The notes: a model not told the origin generated them from the sequence alone. Numbered from the stretch's first letter, positions 10,901-18,134 are shown. The stretch: DNA of 64,000 bases from Cladopsammia gracilis (GCA_022457155.1 JAJGOT010000220.1:362501-426500), one strand, 5' to 3'. Made by a program: numbers and translations.

Positions 10901-11334
10901 GGATATGGTAAGGTTTTTCGGTGTTTAGTCTAGAATAGGGTTGCAAAATGCAGCTAAAATGGTCTAGTATAGGTTAAGGGTCTCAGAGTCCCAGCGGCAC
11001 ACCCCCACCCAAAAATTTACAGAGTACCCCCTCCCCCGGGTAAATCTCTACAGCGTGACGATTCAAATCAAGAAATGAAGCTATTGAGCTGTACTTTCCC
11101 GTGGTAATGTTTGCTTCTAATATTCCACAAGGTGCAATTGGTGATTCTTATCGGTTTCGAGTTTTGTCACTACTGGAAATGAAAACGATTTCAATATTTA
11201 CCGATGATCACTGGCGTCTTGATCTCGTTGGCTGCAGTTGGGCGTTCTGTCGGTTTGTTCCACAACCAAAATCCCTCAGCGTAACTGAGAATGCAGGCTA
11301 ATGCCACTGGCAGGGAAAACATTCTAACCCACAT
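4771..11334 (-). CDS. PLA2G15: group XV phospholipase A2 / LCAT-like lipase, complete five-exon gene
   Basis: Joining exons 11334-11202, 8318-8162, 7833-7622, 7176-6994 and 5339-4771 gives 1254 nt, or 417 residues; the human protein has about 412. All introns are GT/AG and every phase closes. The family are alpha/beta-hydrolases with calcium-independent acidic phospholipase A2 and transacylase activity in lysosomes. Visible: a signal peptide (residues 1 to about 20), the PGTGGSQLQAKLNKP loop (46-60), a likely disulfide pair Cys67/Cys91, RVPGFGDT (116-123), APYDFRR (159-165), nucleophile Ser199 in SHSLG, Asp367 in GDGDGTV, and His399 in PTVNHDG. Intron 1 (2.9 kb) and intron 4 hold MITEs and microsatellites. 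The internal ATG at 11334 is preferred over the one at 11442 because a TATA-like motif and a conserved CCAAT box lie between or beside them. Substrate specificity is inferred from the family. Confidence 0.95.
5700..6659. repeat. about 0.95-kb dispersed repeat with internal duplication
   Basis: It lies in lipase intron 4. Two related sub-units (about 5850-6130 and 6234-6530) share CGGAAATCCACACTCGGATT, AACCGCGCGGTCATCGCTTT and GTCAACATCCACACTCGG. An inverted copy of the whole lies at 50835-51740, with a different central segment. No coding frame is supported; it is probably a non-autonomous transposon. Confidence 0.8.
6660..6849. mobile_element. 190-bp MITE with TIR AATAGGCCATTTGCACGATG
   Basis: Terminal inverted repeats of about 48 bp (AATAGGCCATTTGCACGATG, then ACGTCATTTGACTACTACTA) flank a core. 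It sits in lipase intron 4. A second copy of the family, in opposite orientation, is split by a Penelope-like element (12584-12600 and 14080-14262). Confidence 0.88.
6850..6935. repeat. fragment shared with 50095-50170 (inverted)
   Basis: The segment around CGCCCGGAGCAAATGTCTCG matches, inverted, the sequence just upstream of a LINE fragment at 50095-50170. It is probably a small piece of a dispersed element next to the MITE. Confidence 0.6.
6994..7176 (-). CDS. PLA2G15: lipase exon 4 with the catalytic serine
   Basis: Acceptor TTTCAG| and donor TCAG|GTCAGG. It encodes residues 168-229. The nucleophile elbow is SHSLG (Ser199), against the more usual AHSMG in vertebrate relatives. The motif KEWKDKYI matches the family block after the elbow. 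Confidence 0.92.
7262..7700. repeat. tandem array of the exon 3 donor region
   Basis: On the minus strand four CCGGTAAG-type donors occur, at 7621 (used), 7494, 7365 and 7274, spaced 127, 129 and 91 bp. The units at 7494 and 7365 each carry an exon-like stretch that would read WGYERGVTV followed by a degraded PYDF region, then a G-rich intronic spacer. The copies have point changes and one frame shift. Confidence 0.85.
7622..7833 (-). CDS. PLA2G15: lipase exon 3
   Basis: Acceptor TCATAG| and donor CCCG|GTAAGA. It encodes residues 97-168, including LVYDEST, RVPGFGDTDTIEHLD and RAAPYDFRRGP. The last 70 bp of this exon, with its donor, have been amplified downstream into decayed tandem copies (7270-7620). 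Confidence 0.93.
7887..7960. repeat. (TA)n microsatellite
   Basis: About 35 TA dinucleotides in lipase intron 2, between exons 2 and 3, with one phase break near 7900. Confidence 0.97.
8162..8318 (-). CDS. PLA2G15: lipase exon 2
   Basis: Acceptor CTTTAG| at 8320-8319 and donor ATGAG|GTAGGC. It encodes residues 45-97, including VPGTGGSQLQAKLNKP and the two cysteines (YC and NC) expected to form the lid disulfide. The acceptor is only about 50 bp from a 330-bp purine-rich pentamer array on the transcribed strand. Confidence 0.93.
8369..8697. repeat. (CTACT/CTGCT)n pentanucleotide array
   Basis: About 65 units of a five-base repeat, pure CTGCT at the left end and degenerating to the right. On the transcribed minus strand it is a long AG-rich purine tract that ends about 50 bases before the exon 2 acceptor. 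Long open frames here are only by-products of the repeat. Confidence 0.97.
8991..9295. mobile_element. foldback element carrying a tRNA-like core
   Basis: Terminal inverted repeats ATCATACCGTCCAGAAGGAC... (left) and the complement ending at 9295, arms about 55 bp with small gaps. The loop contains a tRNA-like sequence on the minus strand. It sits in lipase intron 1. Confidence 0.8.
9088..9176 (-). repeat. tRNA-derived sequence (SINE head or pseudo-tRNA)
   Basis: On the minus strand there is an A-box-like AGGTGGTACAGTGGTACG, then a perfect B box GGTTCAATCC (9099-9108), with CCCC/GGGG able to close the outer stem. The D and T arms look tRNA-like, but the anticodon region is too long and irregular for a confident functional tRNA. 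Confidence 0.5.
9296..10346. other. lipase intron 1, mostly featureless
   Basis: No exon is seen. A 20-bp direct repeat (TAGCTGATACGTGTTCAGTG) occurs at 9699 and 9739. Bases 10347-10440 repeat the block at 60-165. Confidence 0.5.
10596..11039. mobile_element. CCGGGGG-type MITE with 9-bp target duplication
   Basis: This 444-bp element has ends CCGGGGGGTGGGTTACTATA and ...AGAGTACCCCCTCCCCCGG, flanked by GTAAATCTC at 10587-10595 and 11040-11048. The paralogous intron near 3455-3470 lacks the insert, giving a natural empty site. Relatives lie at 11495-11806, 44304-44783 and 49012-49445. A 9-bp duplication is typical of Mutator-like elements; the assignment is inference. Confidence 0.85.
11202..11334 (-). 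CDS. PLA2G15: lipase exon 1: start and signal peptide
   Basis: Encodes residues 1-44 plus the first base of codon 45 (MWVRMFSLPVALACILSYAE, then a Trp-rich stretch and NEIKTPVII). The hydrophobic core and small residues near 17-21 fit a cleaved signal peptide. The donor is G|GTAAAT. Met5 is a possible alternative start. Confidence 0.9.
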
Positions 11335-11409
11335 TTTGAGCGCGAGGAGAGCTGCTGATTTTTTTTTTTCAAATTTGTGATGACTGTGACTTGTCTGACT
11401 CCAGCTCCT

Positions 11410-11447
11410 GCTGATAAATACCTCTTGAATACTACTGACCAATCACA
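11410..11447 (-). promoter_or_regulatory. putative core promoter of the lipase gene
   Basis: The minus strand has GTGATTGGTC (inverted CCAAT, 11437-11446) then GGTATTTATC (TATA-like, 11411-11420), about 80 bp before the ATG at 11334. Order and spacing match the paralogue. Confidence 0.5.
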
Positions 11448-11494
11448 CACTAGGTTTAGTCTGGCCTAATAAATACATGCAAATTGACGACTGG

Positions 11495-11806
11495 CCCGGG
11501 GGAAGGGGGAGGGAAGAGGGGGAGAGGAAGGGGTAGGGGTACTCCCCTATATCGTATGTGAGGCCCCAAAGGATATGGTTTTTGAGCCGTCGCGTTTTGG
11601 TCAGAAAACAGGACGGGATAGATTTTGACCATTTTGGTCTGAAATTGGGTGTAGTTTTTACGTGAAGGGAACCACGAGAGCGTATATACGTTGCCAGGTT
11701 TGAAAATGGGTATTGAAAATGGCGTAGTTTGGTGTGAAATGGGGTCAGGATTTGGAGAGCCGGGCCGCGGCACACCTCCACCGAAAATTCTGAGGGCTTC
11801 CCCGGG
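11495..11806. mobile_element. CCCGGGGG-type MITE, copy upstream of the lipase promoter
   Basis: Ends CCCGGGGGAAGGGGGAGGG and ...GGGCTTCCCCGGG, flanked by ACGACTGG (11487-11494) and ACGATTGG (11807-11814), an 8-bp duplication with one mismatch. Same family as 10596-11039. It lies about 50 bp upstream of the CCAAT box, so it could affect the promoter. Confidence 0.75.
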
Positions 11807-11814
11807 ACGATTGG

Positions 11815-12583
11815 TTACTTTAAACAATTTATCTTAGCAGCTAACGTAGTGTTCTTGTAAATATTTAACCCAACAGTAACACTATTAAACAGGAATACAG
11901 TATTAAAATAAATTATCTTAGTCTTCCACATACAAAAAAAATGGTGTTATTGTGTTTGCGTACAATAACATACAATCCACGAATACAGCTGACCAATCAA
12001 AACTACAACGTTGTGGGTTTAGTTCTCCGTGTTGTAAGCAAATTTGTACAAGATAAATTGCACTGTCTTGATAATTGGTTACTTTTAAACAATTTATTTT
12101 AGCAGCTAACTTGGTGGTATTTGTTCGATGTTTGTATTTGCGTACAATTCTGTATACTTTGCACGCAATTTCATTTTTGATGGATAAATGCACCCTTTTG
12201 TTAGTATTTTTCCATTTCGTTTTTCTGGATCAGCTGATCACATCTTTGTATTATTTTCTCCATGTCAGTAATAACACTCCGGATAATAACACTCACAGGT
12301 GAAGGCAAATATTGGGGCTGTTAAAATCAATAGCAATCACCAGGCCGTTTCGAAAACGCCGGGTGTGGGGTACGGGGTGAAAAAAAATAAATACAAAATT
12401 AAAATGAAATTAGAAGAAAATATAATGAAATCAGTACAAAAATAAGTAAAACAATAAAATAGAAAAAAATAAGAACTATATTAGGGCTTTCCGAAAATAA
12501 ATTTGTTGTAATTATTATATTGGCGAAATAAGTCGAGCAAGGGGGAAGGGAACTCCTGGGAACTAAGCTGGCCGCTGTGCAGA
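11815..12583. other. intergenic
   Basis: AT-rich. GATTGGTTACTTTAAACAAT at about 11808 and GATAATTGGTTACTTTTAAACAATTTATTTTAGCAGC near 12068 are two copies of one short repeat. I see no gene. Confidence 0.5.
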
Positions 12584-12600
12584 AATAGGCCATTTGCACG

Positions 12601-12836
12601 ATTTGATAAAAAAGCAAGGCTGATAAACGGTACGGAAACGACTATATTTGTAAAAAATCCAATATTTCGAAAAGCACAGCCTTTCTTCTTCAGGGTCTTA
12701 CAGATAATAACTCGTAAGGCAAAAAAACGTTACAATTAAAATTTAAAAGGGGGCGGGGGATTAAATATGATACTATGACAGCATAAACTGAAGTGACAAA
12801 GTAAATGTAAATAACCGTAAATAACTAAGCAATATA
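12601..12836 (-). repeat. Penelope pseudo-LTR A, sense to the nuclease frame
   Basis: It matches 13757-13990 in inverted orientation almost base for base. It lies 3' of the nuclease frame and includes a hammerhead-like core on the minus strand (12641-12695). Confidence 0.85.
12641..12695 (-). ncRNA. hammerhead-ribozyme-like motif, Penelope 1 (copy A)
   Basis: On the minus strand the core CTGAAGA (fits CUGANGA) is followed by stem II GAAAGGC-TGT-GCTTTTC, then GAAA. A 4-bp stem III (TATT/AATA) follows, then TA as the cleavage dinucleotide. Stem I pairing is poor in my reading. Penelope-like elements are known to carry hammerheads in their pseudo-LTRs. The same motif occurs in copy C (13890-13943, + strand); copy B has lost stem III. 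Confidence 0.6.
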
Positions 12837-12901
12837 GAGGTAAGAAAAACATGCAACACAATACTACAGTAAATATAAGTAATGGAAACTGAGAAAAGAT
12901 G

Positions 12902-13573
12902 TCATGTTTCATCTCTTCTATTTAAACCTAAAGGTTCAAGGGTCTGACCTCTCTCAATAAGATATGCTTCTCTTGCTTTACGTACACCGTCACGATTAGT
13001 TTTAACGAGTTCAAGAGGGATAAGTTGCATATCAGAAGCGGTATGGTCGTTAGAAAGGAAATGTTCTGAGACTGCAGTAGGTTTAGAGATGTTAGTTTCT
13101 TTGTCAACTGGTCTACGATGTTCGTTGAAGCGGTCTTTAAGTCGTCGTTTGGTTTCTCCTATGTATTGTTTGTGACAACGATTGCATTGTACCATGTAAA
13201 TGACGTTTTTTGAGTTGCAGTCGATGTGATGATTAATACGTCTTGTTTCACCGGTAGAATGAAATGAATAATTGGTAAGTCCGTCCGTTATGTAGTTGCA
13301 TGTCAAACAGTTGCTGTCACATTGAAAAGAACCACAAGGTTGGTTATTTTGTGAAGGATTACGTAGTTTGGAGCTAACTAATAAATTACTAAGATTGTTA
13401 GTTCGTCGGAAAGCAACAATGGGTGGAGCTTTGAAAACGTTAGTACAGCGGGGAGATGAAGACAAGATGTTAAGGTGCTTGTGAATAATGGATGATATAG
13501 AGCGAAGAGCTGGATTATAGGTGATAACAAGGGGTACTCGTTTGGGTTGGTTAGTTTCAGAAGTGTCTTTAGC
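12902..13573 (-). CDS. Penelope-like GIY-YIG endonuclease domain (truncated polyprotein)
   Basis: The open frame is 223 codons, from just after an in-frame TAA at 13576-13574 to the stop at 12902. It begins within the region after the reverse transcriptase (PLVITYNPALRSISSIIHKH). It continues with PPIVAFRRTNNLSNLLV and a zinc-finger-like CX..C cluster (CGSFQCDSNCLTC). The GIY-YIG module follows: VIYMVQCNRCHKQYIGETKR, RFNEHRR, and a C-terminal REAYLIERGQTLEPLGLNRR. Penelope-like elements use this nuclease to nick the target for reverse transcription. There is no start codon or RT domain, so this copy cannot move by itself. The intact frame implies recent insertion. Confidence 0.9.
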   Translation of the reverse strand, partial: AKDTSETNQPKRVPLVITYNPALRSISSIIHKHLNILSSSPRCTNVFKAPPIVAFRRTNNLSNLLVSSKLRNPSQNNQPCGSFQCDSNCLTCNYITDGLTNYSFHSTGETRRINHHIDCNSKNVIYMVQCNRCHKQYIGETKRRLKDRFNEHRRPVDKETNISKPTAVSEHFLSNDHTASDMQLIPLELVKTNRDGVRKAREAYLIERGQTLEPLGLNRRDET

Positions 13574-13575
13574 TT

Positions 13576-14079
13576 AGTTATTTACGGTTATTTACATTTA
13601 CTTTGTCACTTCAGTTTATGCTGTCATAGTATCATATTTAATCCCCCGCCCCCTTTTAAATTTTAATTGTAACGTTTTTTTGCCTTACGAGTTATTATCT
13701 GTAAGACCCTGAAGAAGAAAGGCTGTGCTTTTCGAAATATTGGGTTTTTTTATTGCTTAGTTATTTACGGTTATTTACATTTACTTTGTCACTTCAGTTT
13801 ATGCTGTCATAGTATCATATTTAATCCCCCGCCCCCTTTTAAATTTTAATTGTAACGTTTTTTTGCCTTACGAGTTATTATCTGTAAGACCCTGAAGAAG
13901 AAAGGCTGTGCTTTTCGAAATATTGGATTTTTTACAAATATAGTCGTTTCCGTACCGTTTATCAGCCTTGCTTTTTTATCAAATCGTTTTATTATTTTAT
14001 GGCTGATTAGATCCTTTACTACAGGATCCGGTGCTTCTATCTCGTTACGGTGGTCTTTGCAAATACAGTTACTTGTTTT
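13576..14079 (+). repeat. Penelope pseudo-LTR copies B and C, inverted to the nuclease frame
   Basis: B (13576-13745) and C (13757-14079) are head to tail, joined by TTTTTTTATTG. C extends 90 bp past A into sequence also seen at 50271-50400. An antisense frame in C (KTSNCICKDHRNEIEAPD) is shared with that copy; whether it is coding is unclear. Confidence 0.82.
13890..13943 (+). ncRNA. hammerhead-ribozyme-like motif, Penelope 1 (copy C)
   Basis: Same core and stems as 12641-12695 but on the plus strand, because copy C is inverted. The elements CTGAAGA, stem II, GAAA and TATT...AATATA are all retained. Confidence 0.55.
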
Positions 14080-14262
14080 CATTTGCACGATGACGTCATA
14101 TGACTACAACTACCAGAATCCTTCAGTTTTTTGTTTTGTAGTGCAAATTAGGGCTATTGTTATTTAAACTGCACCGGGATTACAAAATTTAAATAAGAAA
14201 GGAAAAACGAAATGAATTCTGGTAGTTGTAATCAAATGACGCCATCGTGCAAATGGCCTATT

Positions 14263-14604
14263 CATCGCCCGTGCTTCAGTTCTTGTGTAAAGAAGAAAGG
14301 AACTCAGGGAGAGGTCATCTTTCCAGACTGCAAAAAAGTGTCTGTATTTTTCCGCGAGCCCACCGAAACTGATGCGGCGATAGCTCAAGTGGCGGAAAGA
14401 AATGGAGTGTGTCTGACTTGACAGAGAGTGAGCCTTTGAAACGCTGCGCCCTTCACCTGGGGGGTGTGGCTAGTGGACCTCGAGGGTGGCCGTACACAGA
14501 CAGGCTCATGCTCTGTGCACATCAGGACCGAAACACGGTTTAGAGTCAACATGTTTTAACGAAACATGGTTCCTGTAAACATGCGTGCAATTTCATTGTT
14601 TACA
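14263..14604. other. no gene seen
   Basis: A stretch near 14380-14530 is relatively GC-rich (GGGGGGTGTGGCTAGTGGAC) and may be part of a dispersed element, but I cannot define ends or a coding frame. Confidence 0.4.
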
Positions 14605-14770
14605 TTATGTAAAAAAAGGTAAAGTCGCACTCGGGCCACGATGGCCCACACGGCCGGAGCTTAACCCGGTTTCCGTGGCATGAAGCAACTAGGAATATTG
14701 CTACTCTCCCCTGGATGGGATGCTAGTCCATCGCAGGGTTACCCCCAGCATTTTGTCGCCGGTACCCATT
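14605..14770. repeat. possible SINE fragment with a conserved core-like block
   Basis: Contains CCTGGATGGGATGCTAGTCC followed by ATCGCAGGGTTACCCCCAGC. This resembles the conserved block of several metazoan SINE/LINE tails (V/Deu-type). No tRNA head is seen. Recognition is from memory of the motif only. Confidence 0.4.
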
Positions 14771-14837
14771 TATACTTGTATAAAATCAGAAAACGGCAAA
14801 CTGATCCTTACGGCAAGGCGATGAAGGAGTAAATAAA

Positions 14838-15152
14838 AGAATAAAACAAAATTTATATTTAAACGAATTTGCCCAATATTTCGGTTTGAAAACAAACCTT
14901 CTTCAGGGGCTAACAGAAAAATGAAAAATGAAGTTAAAACTAAAAGTTCGTTACAAATAAGAGTTTGAAATTATGAAAATAAAAACAATAGATTATTATT
15001 GGTGCAGGAGACTAGGTGTCGTATGTCAATGAGTTTCGTCACGTCTATTTATTCCTAGAGGAGATAACGTTTTCCCTTTGTGTATCAAATGAGCCTCTCT
15101 CGCCTTTCCCACTGCGTCGCGATTGCTGCGTATGAGTTCAAGTGGGATTAGA
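14838..15152 (-). mobile_element. second Penelope-like element, 3' end only
   Basis: On the minus strand a frame of about 42 codons (15152-15026) reads LIPLELIRSNRDAVGKAREA..., then KGKTLSPLGINRRDETH-stop. This is homologous to the C-terminus of the nuclease frame at 12902-13573 but clearly a different lineage. The 3' tail holds a hammerhead-like motif. The 5' part is missing and the junction abuts a SINE head. Confidence 0.85.
14855..14908 (-). ncRNA. hammerhead-ribozyme-like motif, Penelope 2
   Basis: On the minus strand CTGAAGA is followed by stem II GGTTTG-TTTT-CAAACC and GAAA, then TATT ... AATA TA. The stem II sequence differs from Penelope 1 yet pairs fully, while the core is unchanged. 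Stem I is not obvious. Confidence 0.6.
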
Positions 15153-15192
15153 AGTCCGACGCGCTAACCACTAGACCACCGTGCCGCTCAGT
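15151..15192 (-). repeat. tRNA-derived SINE head (A box) joined to Penelope 2
   Basis: On the minus strand GGCACGGTGGTCTAGTGGTT then AGCGCGTCGGACTTC forms the 5' half of a tRNA-like SINE with a good A box. It stops at CTAATCC, which is also the first sequence of the Penelope fragment. Confidence 0.65.
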
Positions 15193-15198
15193 TGTTAA

Positions 15199-15370
15199 TT
15201 TTAAAGGCCCACCTTCACCCAAAATGCTGTGCGTGCGTAACACGAAATTCACGCTTGAATGCGTGCAACCAATCAGATTACGCGTATGAACAATGGAGCG
15301 TTTCAAAACAAAAACAAGCGACCACAAACCTTTAACCACAACTTCTCTTGGGTGAAGGTGGGGCTTTAAA
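15199..15370. mobile_element. MITE with TIR TTTAAAGGCCCACCTTCACC
   Basis: The ends are inverted (left TTTAAAGGCCCACCTTCACC, right ...GGGTGAAGGTGGGGCTTTAA). The interior has ACAAAAACAAGCGACC. A relative of the same design lies at 55114-55256. Confidence 0.8.
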
Positions 15371-16305
15371 ACACGTTTCACGCCTCGTTCTTTAATTTAT
15401 GCCGTTTTACAAAGAAGGCGTAAGCTCGCTTAAAATATTTAAAATTACGCATGAAACCATTATACTTGTCGCATAATTTTGTAGTTTAATCTCACCTTTT
15501 AATCGATTCAGAAACGAAGGGCAATGCATTGTTTAACAAGGAGACGACATTTGCGCTAACGTGTTTCGTCTGGCTTAGATCGAAACTACCTTGCGAAGTG
15601 GTTTCAATCATGCTCAGAATAAACATGTTCCGATCATGATAAGCGCACTGCAGCGCCTGATGTGAAAAATCTTCATTGTGAATCATGTTTCATTCGTGAT
15701 CAGACTGAACATGTTTCGTCTTAGTGTGAACACACCACAGCTTAGCCTGCTAGCAAGCTCAAGTGGTGAAAATAGATTGTTTCCGAACCATGTATCCCAC
15801 AACATAAGTCCAAGGATTAGACGCGCACAAAAGAAAACAATTTGAATTATTAACTATCGTCAGCAGCCATTTATTTGTTTTGGGGAGAGAGAAGATTGGA
15901 TACGAGAGAGTCACGCGGGGTGTCATGGGATTGCCCGTCGTTCCTTCCCATGACACACCGCGCGCCTCAATTCACCCCAGTATCTATCCCCAAAACAACC
16001 TTCCCAACCTTCTAAGATCATGTGAAAGTTACCGGTAACAGTTCTTTTCATTTTGTTGCCTCGGATGAAAAACAAATTTCATCTAAGATCCGTGTACTGA
16101 CTAAGCACACGGATCTGAGCTGTAATTCATTAGCAACGGATTATCGGTGAAATATGTTTCCGTTTATCTTCGTATACTTATCTCTTTGCAATAATCAGTT
16201 ACACACTTCTTATTAGTGTAAATAAATATTAGACACGCAATATGTGACAAAAAAAAAAAATCACGATCTACGCTTACAAAAGACAGGCTGTCTAACTCAG
16301 TGCTT
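15371..16305. other. intergenic
   Basis: No gene recognised. There are several repeats of an ATGTTTCGT/ATCATG type near 15540-15720 and a GTGTCATGGGA...TCCCATGACAC inverted pair at 15920-15957, which suggests a degraded palindromic element. Confidence 0.45.
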
Positions 16306-17032
16306 TTAAGGTTACAGTGTACCTTCAGATCGAAAATTTATTGAAAATTTTTTTTTGGCGTTAAAATAAAGTTTACAGAATGAACTTTCATCCAAAAAAA
16401 AAGTATCGAAAAATAGTGAAAATTGACGGAGAAATGACGGTATAACTTTTGTGGGCGGAGTTTGTTTATTAAGCGATATGTTTTTTTAAGCGCCGTTTTC
16501 TCAAAGTTAATTTTTCGCTTGTTGGGGACACTTTAAAGAGCTACAACTCAAAGCGAATTTGTTCGATTTTCCTTAAATTTGGACAGAAGCTAGGCTAACA
16601 TATAATCAACAAAAACGTGTCGGCGAATTTCCTAATTCCGAAAACTTTTTCGTCAACAGGCATTTCCGTGCGATCATTCCAATTTTTTTTCTCCCCTTTT
16701 CGAAAATATTCTGTAACTTTTCACTGCAATTGAATATGGAAAATCGCCGACACGTTTTTTTAGCGCTTCGTGTCCGGAAACCCAAGAACAAATCAAATTA
16801 GCAAAATATAATAATCGCTTTGAGTTATAGCGTTTTAAAGGTGATTCGGACGTTCGAATTTAGACGTCGTAAAAAATTCGACAATTCATTTTATTACCAA
16901 ATGGTTTCCATATTTAGATAGCCAGCTCTATAAGCTTTAATTTGATATCTGGGTTTAGGTATATTGAGTGCAATCTTAAGACGCTAGAGCTGTTATACTG
17001 GAGACACCCCCGAAGGTACACTGTAACCTTAA
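16306..17032. mobile_element. 727-bp element with perfect 21-bp TIR starting TTAA
   Basis: Perfect terminal inverted repeats run from 16306-16326 and 17012-17032 (TTAAGGTTACAGTGTACCTT plus C). Inner inverted pairs occur: CAACTCAAAGCGAATTT near 16545 with its diverged complement near 16818, and CGTGTCGGCGA at 16616 with TCGCCGACACG at 16745. TTAA at both ends could be the target duplication, as for piggyBac-like elements. No transposase is present. Confidence 0.88.
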
Positions 17033-18134
17033 AGCTATATAACTGAATTATAAGCTACCCTAGAAAATTTTTATCTGCTCGGTCGTTCTAGAGGAACTTT
17101 GGTCTTCACGAATTTATTTGGCATGTTTTACCCATTTCCCGAAAACCTCAGGTCGTTTTTGGAGATTCTCGAAAAGATTAGGTCACCCAATGATGCCTTT
17201 TGATAGCCAAAAATTTTAGGGAACCTTTTTATCGGATGATGAATGTGAGAAGGTTATTCGAAAACCCTAGGGATTTCAAATGTGATATCGAATCTTCCGG
17301 GGCGACAGAGAACCCCCTTCCTCTCCTCGCTATAAATCCAAAGTCGGTATAGAAAATGTTAAGGGCTTAAATTTTTTAAGAAAATTCTAGGAAACATCGA
17401 AGGAAAAGCGCGATTTTTAAAAAAAGCGTAGGAGAAGCCATTAAGAAAATACGAAAATCTCAGATGAATGGAACTGCCATCTCGTGGGGTCGTAGGATCC
17501 TTCGCAGTATCGAAATTTCTTGGGAACCTATACTAGCTCTCCGAACACGGATATTTTAATAACAGACAACGGTCTTTGGGTGCCACTGAAAAGATATGGA
17601 ACTGAAATCAAGTTTATTTTGAAACTGTTCACGCGATCTCCAACTGATTACCTGAGCTTTTTAAAATTTGAATCACAAATATAACACTAAAGAGATTTTA
17701 ATTTTCCATGCACATCACATACACAATAAGACTCACAAGAGATCCAGTCAGTTAATTTCATTTTCAAATTCAGATTTAAATCCGAGCTGCACTCAACACC
17801 TTTAAAATCAAGTCACGGCAAAACGTTTTCCAAGTTAAATATAAATCACGATAATATCGCGTTGCTTTTGGGCTGGCAGAAACTCTGGCTAGGGGCCACC
17901 AGAAAGTTGCATGCATATATCAGTGTTCTCGATCTTACAGGAAGCGTTAGGCTTTATCTGTACGGCCAGTGAGCGAACGTCAAACCGAGAGGAGGCCTCT
18001 GCACGTGACATGAAATCTATGCGGGTTTTCAATGATTTTTGCAGAATTGTCTTCTCGATCTGCAAACAAAGAAGATCAACAAATATTGATTCTCCACACA
18101 AAAAGAATCGCCAAAATTTGCTCCATAACAGAAA
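17033..18134. other. intergenic, no feature recognised
   Basis: No supported exon. The short open frames at 17889-18147 overlap on both strands and lack any family resemblance. Confidence 0.5.

Larger units (their letters stand above)
12601..14079 (-). mobile_element. 5'-truncated Penelope-like retroelement with inverted flanks
   Basis: The order is: a terminal repeat A (12601-12836, + sense of sequence), a GIY-YIG coding frame on the minus strand, a partial inverted copy B (13576-13745) and a longer inverted copy C (13757-14079). Short pseudo-LTRs in direct and inverted arrangements with 5' truncation are typical of Penelope-like elements. The reverse transcriptase is missing. A 10-bp target duplication flanks it. 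Confidence 0.85.
12584..14262. mobile_element. MITE (AATAGGCC family) split by a Penelope-like insertion
   Basis: The left tip of the MITE (AATAGGCCATTTGCACG, 12584-12600) and its remainder (14080-14262) are separated by the element at 12601-14079. CATTTGCACG is duplicated exactly at 12591-12600 and 14080-14089. Compared with the copy at 6660-6849 the MITE is in opposite orientation. Confidence 0.87.

Noticed and set aside
11335..11442. Upstream ATG at 11442 extending the lipase N-terminus by 36 residues
   Set aside because: It overlaps the putative CCAAT/TATA promoter, would put a charged stretch before the signal peptide, and is not conserved as an extension in the paralogue.
15148..15381. 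Minus-strand 77-codon frame ending GGLVVSASDF
   Set aside because: The ending is translation of a tRNA-derived SINE head, and the rest is the MITE at 15199-15370.
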